Below are positions 61,175 to 64,000 of a stretch of 64,000 nucleotides of DNA, one piece after another (position 1 is the first letter of the stretch; each line of letters starts with the position of its first letter). Made by a program: the position numbers and the translations under genes. Under the pieces are notes generated by a model. It saw nothing but the letters and a program-made list of their open reading frames with translations, had not been told where the DNA came from and ran no database searches. The stretch comes from Sphingomonadales bacterium UBA6171 (GTDB lineage: Bacteria > Pseudomonadota > Alphaproteobacteria > Sphingomonadales > Sphingomonadaceae). The DNA is taken from NCBI GenBank assembly GCA_002422985.1, contig DITZ01000048.1:23812-87811 (forward strand). The letters run 5' to 3'.

Positions 61175-62113
61175 TTACAGCAGCTTCAGCAGCGCATCCA
61201 CATCTTCCGGCCCGGCAACCGACAGCACCGTCACTTCGGGCGCAATGCGCTTTACCATCGGGCCAACCACCTTGCCGCCCAGTTCCACCATCTGCGTGAC
61301 GCCATTGTCCGCCATCCAGCCGATGGATTCGCGCCAGCGCACCCGGCCCGTCACCTGCTCCACCAGCAGGCGGCGGATCTCGTCGGGCGTGGTGATGGCA
61401 GAGGCGGTGACATTGGCCACCACCGGCACCGTCGGCGCCAGAATGGCGGCTTCCGCCAGCGCCCTGGCCATGGCGTCGGCGGCCGGACCCATCAGCGCGC
61501 AATGGAAAGGGGCAGAGACAGAAAGGGGCATCGCACGACGCGCGCCGGCGGCCTTGGCCAGCACAATGGCCCGGTCAACCGCGGCCGCATGGCCGGAAAT
61601 CACCACCTGCCCCGGCGCATTGTCATTGGCGGCGGCGCATATTTCGCCCTGCGCTGCCTCTGCCACCAGCTTTTCCACCACATCCAGATCAAGGCCCAGC
61701 AGCGCGGCCATCGCGCCCTGACCGGCGGGCACGGCGGATTGCATCGCATCGCCGCGCAGCCGCAGCAGCCGCGCGGTTTGCGCCAGCCCGAAACTGCCCA
61801 CAGCCGACAGCGCCGAATATTCGCCCAAACTGTGCCCGGCAACGAAGGACGCGCGCTCCGACAGGCGGATGCCGGCCTCTTTCTCCAGCAGGGCCACCAG
61901 GGCCAGACTCACCGCCATGATCGCCGGCTGGGCATTGGATGTCAGCAGCAGCGCCTCGTCCGGCCCCGCGAACATCAGGCGCGACAGATTCTGGCCCAGC
62001 GCCTCGTCCACCGTGCCAAACACTTCGCGCGCCGCGGCGCTTGCGTCGGCCAGCGCCTTCCCCATGCCGACGGCCTGGCTGCCCTGGCCCGGAAACATGA
62101 AGGCCGTTGTCAT
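61175..62113 (-). CDS. fabD: malonyl-CoA:ACP transacylase
   Basis: The 312-residue acyltransferase has 'FMFPGQGSQAVGMGKAL' (about 5-21), the nucleophile Ser in 'AGHSLGEYSALSA' (about 91-103) and the His in 'VSAPFHCALMGPA' (about 198-210). It is the first gene of the fatty-acid run and is 23 bp upstream of fabG. It is divergent from the PLP-dependent lyase at 62215. Confidence 0.97.
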   Translation of the reverse strand: MTTAFMFPGQGSQAVGMGKALADASAAAREVFGTVDEALGQNLSRLMFAGPDEALLLTSNAQPAIMAVSLALVALLEKEAGIRLSERASFVAGHSLGEYSALSAVGSFGLAQTARLLRLRGDAMQSAVPAGQGAMAALLGLDLDVVEKLVAEAAQGEICAAANDNAPGQVVISGHAAAVDRAIVLAKAAGARRAMPLSVSAPFHCALMGPAADAMARALAEAAILAPTVPVVANVTASAITTPDEIRRLLVEQVTGRVRWRESIGWMADNGVTQMVELGGKVVGPMVKRIAPEVTVLSVAGPEDVDALLKLL

Positions 62114-62214
62114 GCGTCACTCCCCGTCTGATTCTTCTGGTTCCGCGCACGAAACATGGTGCGATGCAGGAGTCAAGGTTGACCATGCCCGGGGCTTGGG
62201 CCTTACTCGGCTCC

Positions 62215-63180
62215 ATGTACACATCGGATGAACTCGAAGGCGCACAGCGCATCGTCTATGCCGCCATGCCGCCCACCCCGCAATATGCCTGGCCGCTGCT
62301 GAAGGAGGCTACAGGCTGCGAGACCTGGGTGAAGCACGAGAACCACACGCCCACCGGCGCCTTCAAGGTGCGGGGCGGCCTCGTGCACATGAAGATGCGC
62401 AAGGACCGGGGCGAAACCAATGGCGTGATCACCGCCACGCGCGGCAACCATGGCCAGTCCATTCCCTTTGCGGCCGCGCGCGTGGGCATCAGGTCCACCA
62501 TCGTCTGCCCCATCGGCAATTCTCCGGAAAAGAATGCAGCGATGCGGGCCCTGGGCGCGGAGCTGATCGAGACCGGCCACGACTTCGACGCCGCGCGCGA
62601 AACCGCCATGGACATCGCGAAGCAGCGCAGCCTGGATTTCATCCCCTCCTTCGGCAAGGAACTCGTCATGGGGGTGAGCACCTATGCCCATGAGCTGTTC
62701 CGCGCGGCAGGGGAACTCGACGCCGTATATGTGCCCATCGGCATGGGCTCCGGCATCGTCGGCACCATCGCCGCACGCGACATGCTGGGGCTGAAGACGA
62801 AGGTGATCGGCGTGGTGGCGGAAGGGGCCAATGCCATGGCGCTGTCCTTCGCCGCGGGCAAGCCCGTCTCCACCAACACGGCTTCGAGTTTCGCTGACGG
62901 CATGGCCGTGCGCGTGGTGAACCCGGAGGCCTTCGGTCACATCCAGCGCGGCACGGACCGCATCGTGACGGTGAGCGACGACGAGATCGCGGAAAGCGTG
63001 CGGCTCTATTTCCGCTGCTGCCACACCATCGCAGAGGGCGCGGGCGCCGCACCGTTGGCCGCGCTGCTCAAGGAGCGCCAGACCATGAAGGGCCAGCGCG
63101 TTGGCGTGATCCTGTCAGGCGGCAACATCGACATGCCGAAGTTCGCCGAAGTGCTTGAGGGCAAGACGCCGGCGGCGTGA
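62215..63180 (+). CDS. PLP-dependent threonine dehydratase/hydroxyaspartate lyase-like enzyme
   Basis: This 321-residue fold-type II PLP enzyme has the cofactor Lys in 'TPTGAFKVRGGLVHM' (about 41-55), the Asn loop 'TATRGNHGQSIPFAAA', and the glycine-rich phosphate loop 'PIGMGSGIVG' (about 175-184). It probably deaminates threonine, serine or a 3-hydroxy amino acid. Start 62215 gives the family N-terminus (MYTSDELEGAQ); ATG 62185 has better SD spacing (AAGG) and would add 10 residues. It is divergent from fabD and not related to it in function. Confidence 0.85.
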   Translation: MYTSDELEGAQRIVYAAMPPTPQYAWPLLKEATGCETWVKHENHTPTGAFKVRGGLVHMKMRKDRGETNGVITATRGNHGQSIPFAAARVGIRSTIVCPIGNSPEKNAAMRALGAELIETGHDFDAARETAMDIAKQRSLDFIPSFGKELVMGVSTYAHELFRAAGELDAVYVPIGMGSGIVGTIAARDMLGLKTKVIGVVAEGANAMALSFAAGKPVSTNTASSFADGMAVRVVNPEAFGHIQRGTDRIVTVSDDEIAESVRLYFRCCHTIAEGAGAAPLAALLKERQTMKGQRVGVILSGGNIDMPKFAEVLEGKTPAA

Positions 63181-63187
63181 GCGTCCT

Positions 63188-63211
63188 CTCCCGCGAGCGC
63201 AATGACGGGAG
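63188..63211. terminator. hairpin between convergent genes
   Basis: CTCCCG (63188-63193) pairs with CGGGAG (63206-63211) across a 12-base loop, between the stops of the lyase (63180) and the SDR (63239). A bidirectional terminator is expected here; the stem is only 6 bp. Confidence 0.3.
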
Positions 63212-63238
63212 TTGGGGCGGCAGTGGCTGGGGTCGGCC

Positions 63239-63988
63239 TCACAGCGAAACCGAAATGCCCCCGTCCACTGCCAGCACGTGGCCGTTCACATAGGCGGCGG
63301 CATCCGAGGCCAGGAACACCACCGCGCCGCCGAGTTCATCCGGCTTCGCCCAGCGCCCCGCGGGCGTGCGGGCCTCGACCCAGGCGGTAAAGGCCTTGTC
63401 CTCCAGCAGCGCGGTGTTGAGTTCGGTGGCGAAATAGCCCGGCGCCAGCGCGTTCACCGTGATGCCCTGGCGGCCGAGTTCCGCCGCCATGGAGCGCGTC
63501 AGCCCGTGGAGCCCCGCCTTCGCCGCCACATAGGCGTGGATGGTGGGCCGCCCGAGGATCGCCGCCACCGAGCCCGTGTTGATGATGCGCCCGAACCCGT
63601 TGGGCAGCATCAGCCGCACGGCATCGCGCGCGAGGCGGAAGCAGGAGGAGAGGTTGACGGAGATGACGCGGTCGAAGTCATCGTCCTCCCAGTCGGTCAC
63701 CGGGCGGCGGTGCTGGATGCCGGCGTTGTTGACGAGGATGTCCAGCTTGCCGTGGCGTGCCGCGATGTCCTCGAGGGCTGCGCGCGCCACTTTGGAATCC
63801 GTGACGTCGAAGGCCATCGCCTCCGCGCCGATCTTCGCGGCGGCGGTGGAAAGCTCTTCCTTGTTGCGCGCGTTGACGATCACCTTCGCGCCATTCTCCG
63901 CAAGCGCTTTGGCCATGGCGAAGCCCAGGCCGCGCGAGGCGCCGGTCACCAGCGCCACTCGATTCTTCATCGAAAACAGATCCGCCAT
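63239..63988 (-). CDS. short-chain dehydrogenase, gluconate 5-dehydrogenase-like
   Basis: The 249-residue classical SDR has TGASRGLGFAMAKAL (about 15-29), 'VNARNKEEL' after beta2, 'VNNAGIQHRRPVTDW' (about 85-99), Ser in 'INTGSVAAILGRP', 'YVAAKAG' (about 152-158) and C-terminal 'GHVLAVDGGISVSL'. The 'NNAGIQHR' signature is typical of gluconate 5-dehydrogenase and 2-deoxy-gluconate 3-dehydrogenase relatives. The gene is complete, starting 12 bp from the window edge. It is convergent with the PLP lyase. Confidence 0.88.
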   Translation of the reverse strand: MADLFSMKNRVALVTGASRGLGFAMAKALAENGAKVIVNARNKEELSTAAAKIGAEAMAFDVTDSKVARAALEDIAARHGKLDILVNNAGIQHRRPVTDWEDDDFDRVISVNLSSCFRLARDAVRLMLPNGFGRIINTGSVAAILGRPTIHAYVAAKAGLHGLTRSMAAELGRQGITVNALAPGYFATELNTALLEDKAFTAWVEARTPAGRWAKPDELGGAVVFLASDAAAYVNGHVLAVDGGISVSL

Positions 63989-64000
63989 GATCCCGCCTGA

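Overview
The window looks like chromosomal DNA of a GC-rich alphaproteobacterium, most likely a sphingomonad (Sphingomonadales). The reasons are a PEPxxWA-CTERM secreted protein at 1119-1817, two TonB-dependent receptors with the typical 'IVVTARRR' start of the mature protein, and many acyl-CoA dehydrogenase, P450 and SDR genes of the kind found in sphingomonad catabolic islands. This placement is inferred from family content, not from a marker gene. No rRNA, tRNA, CRISPR array or intact mobile element was seen. All calls were made by reading translations and motifs; no database search was run.

Layout. (1) 1-1817: a truncated alpha/beta hydrolase, a MarR-like regulator broken by an exact 16-bp tandem duplication, and a PEP-CTERM protein. 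(2) 1992-4863: an ECF-like sigma factor followed by a membrane-anchored Hanks-type kinase with a defective active site and no activation segment. (3) 4958-10485: a TonB receptor, an M28-like exported hydrolase, a GntR/FCD regulator and a beta-lactamase-fold serine hydrolase. A shared palindrome (ATTATCGATAAT) sits in front of the receptor and between the divergent regulator and hydrolase, so this reads as one small regulon for import and hydrolysis of an unknown compound. (4) 10573-30067: catabolic cluster I, with four acyl-CoA dehydrogenase subunits, a crotonase, an FMN/FeS/FAD ene-reductase, a P450, a 3-ketosteroid-dehydrogenase-like flavoprotein, an SDR, an acyl-CoA ligase, a TonB receptor, a Rieske oxygenase, an OB-fold protein plus thiolase, and a TetR regulator. 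(5) 30061-31843: an IS630-type transposase remnant, a LysR gene and about 630 bp with no recognisable gene. (6) 31844-43769: catabolic cluster II, with two more acyl-CoA dehydrogenase pairs, a CYP153-like P450 and its ferredoxin, a GntR regulator, a nitronate-monooxygenase-like flavoprotein, a thiolase-fold protein lacking the nucleophilic Cys next to a Zn-ribbon/OB-fold partner (retro-aldolase-like pair), and a FadD19-like CoA ligase. (7) 43934-48729: an MFS transporter and a MarR-EmrA-EmrB efflux operon. (8) 48941-62113: housekeeping genes: thrS with two coupled genes on the plus strand, then, on the minus strand, fabD-fabG-acpP-fabF-mltG-leuC-ABC ATPase-nadB-glycosyltransferase. (9) 62215-63988: a convergent PLP-lyase/SDR pair of uncertain origin.

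How it fits together. Clusters I and II together encode uptake, CoA activation, repeated alpha,beta-dehydrogenation by two-subunit dehydrogenases, hydration, thiolytic or aldolytic cleavage, and several ring- or chain-hydroxylating oxygenases. This is the toolkit for a polycyclic or alicyclic isoprenoid-like substrate such as a steroid or terpenoid. The substrate itself cannot be read from sequence. Three regulators of different families (TetR, LysR, GntR) lie in or beside the clusters, each next to candidate operators.
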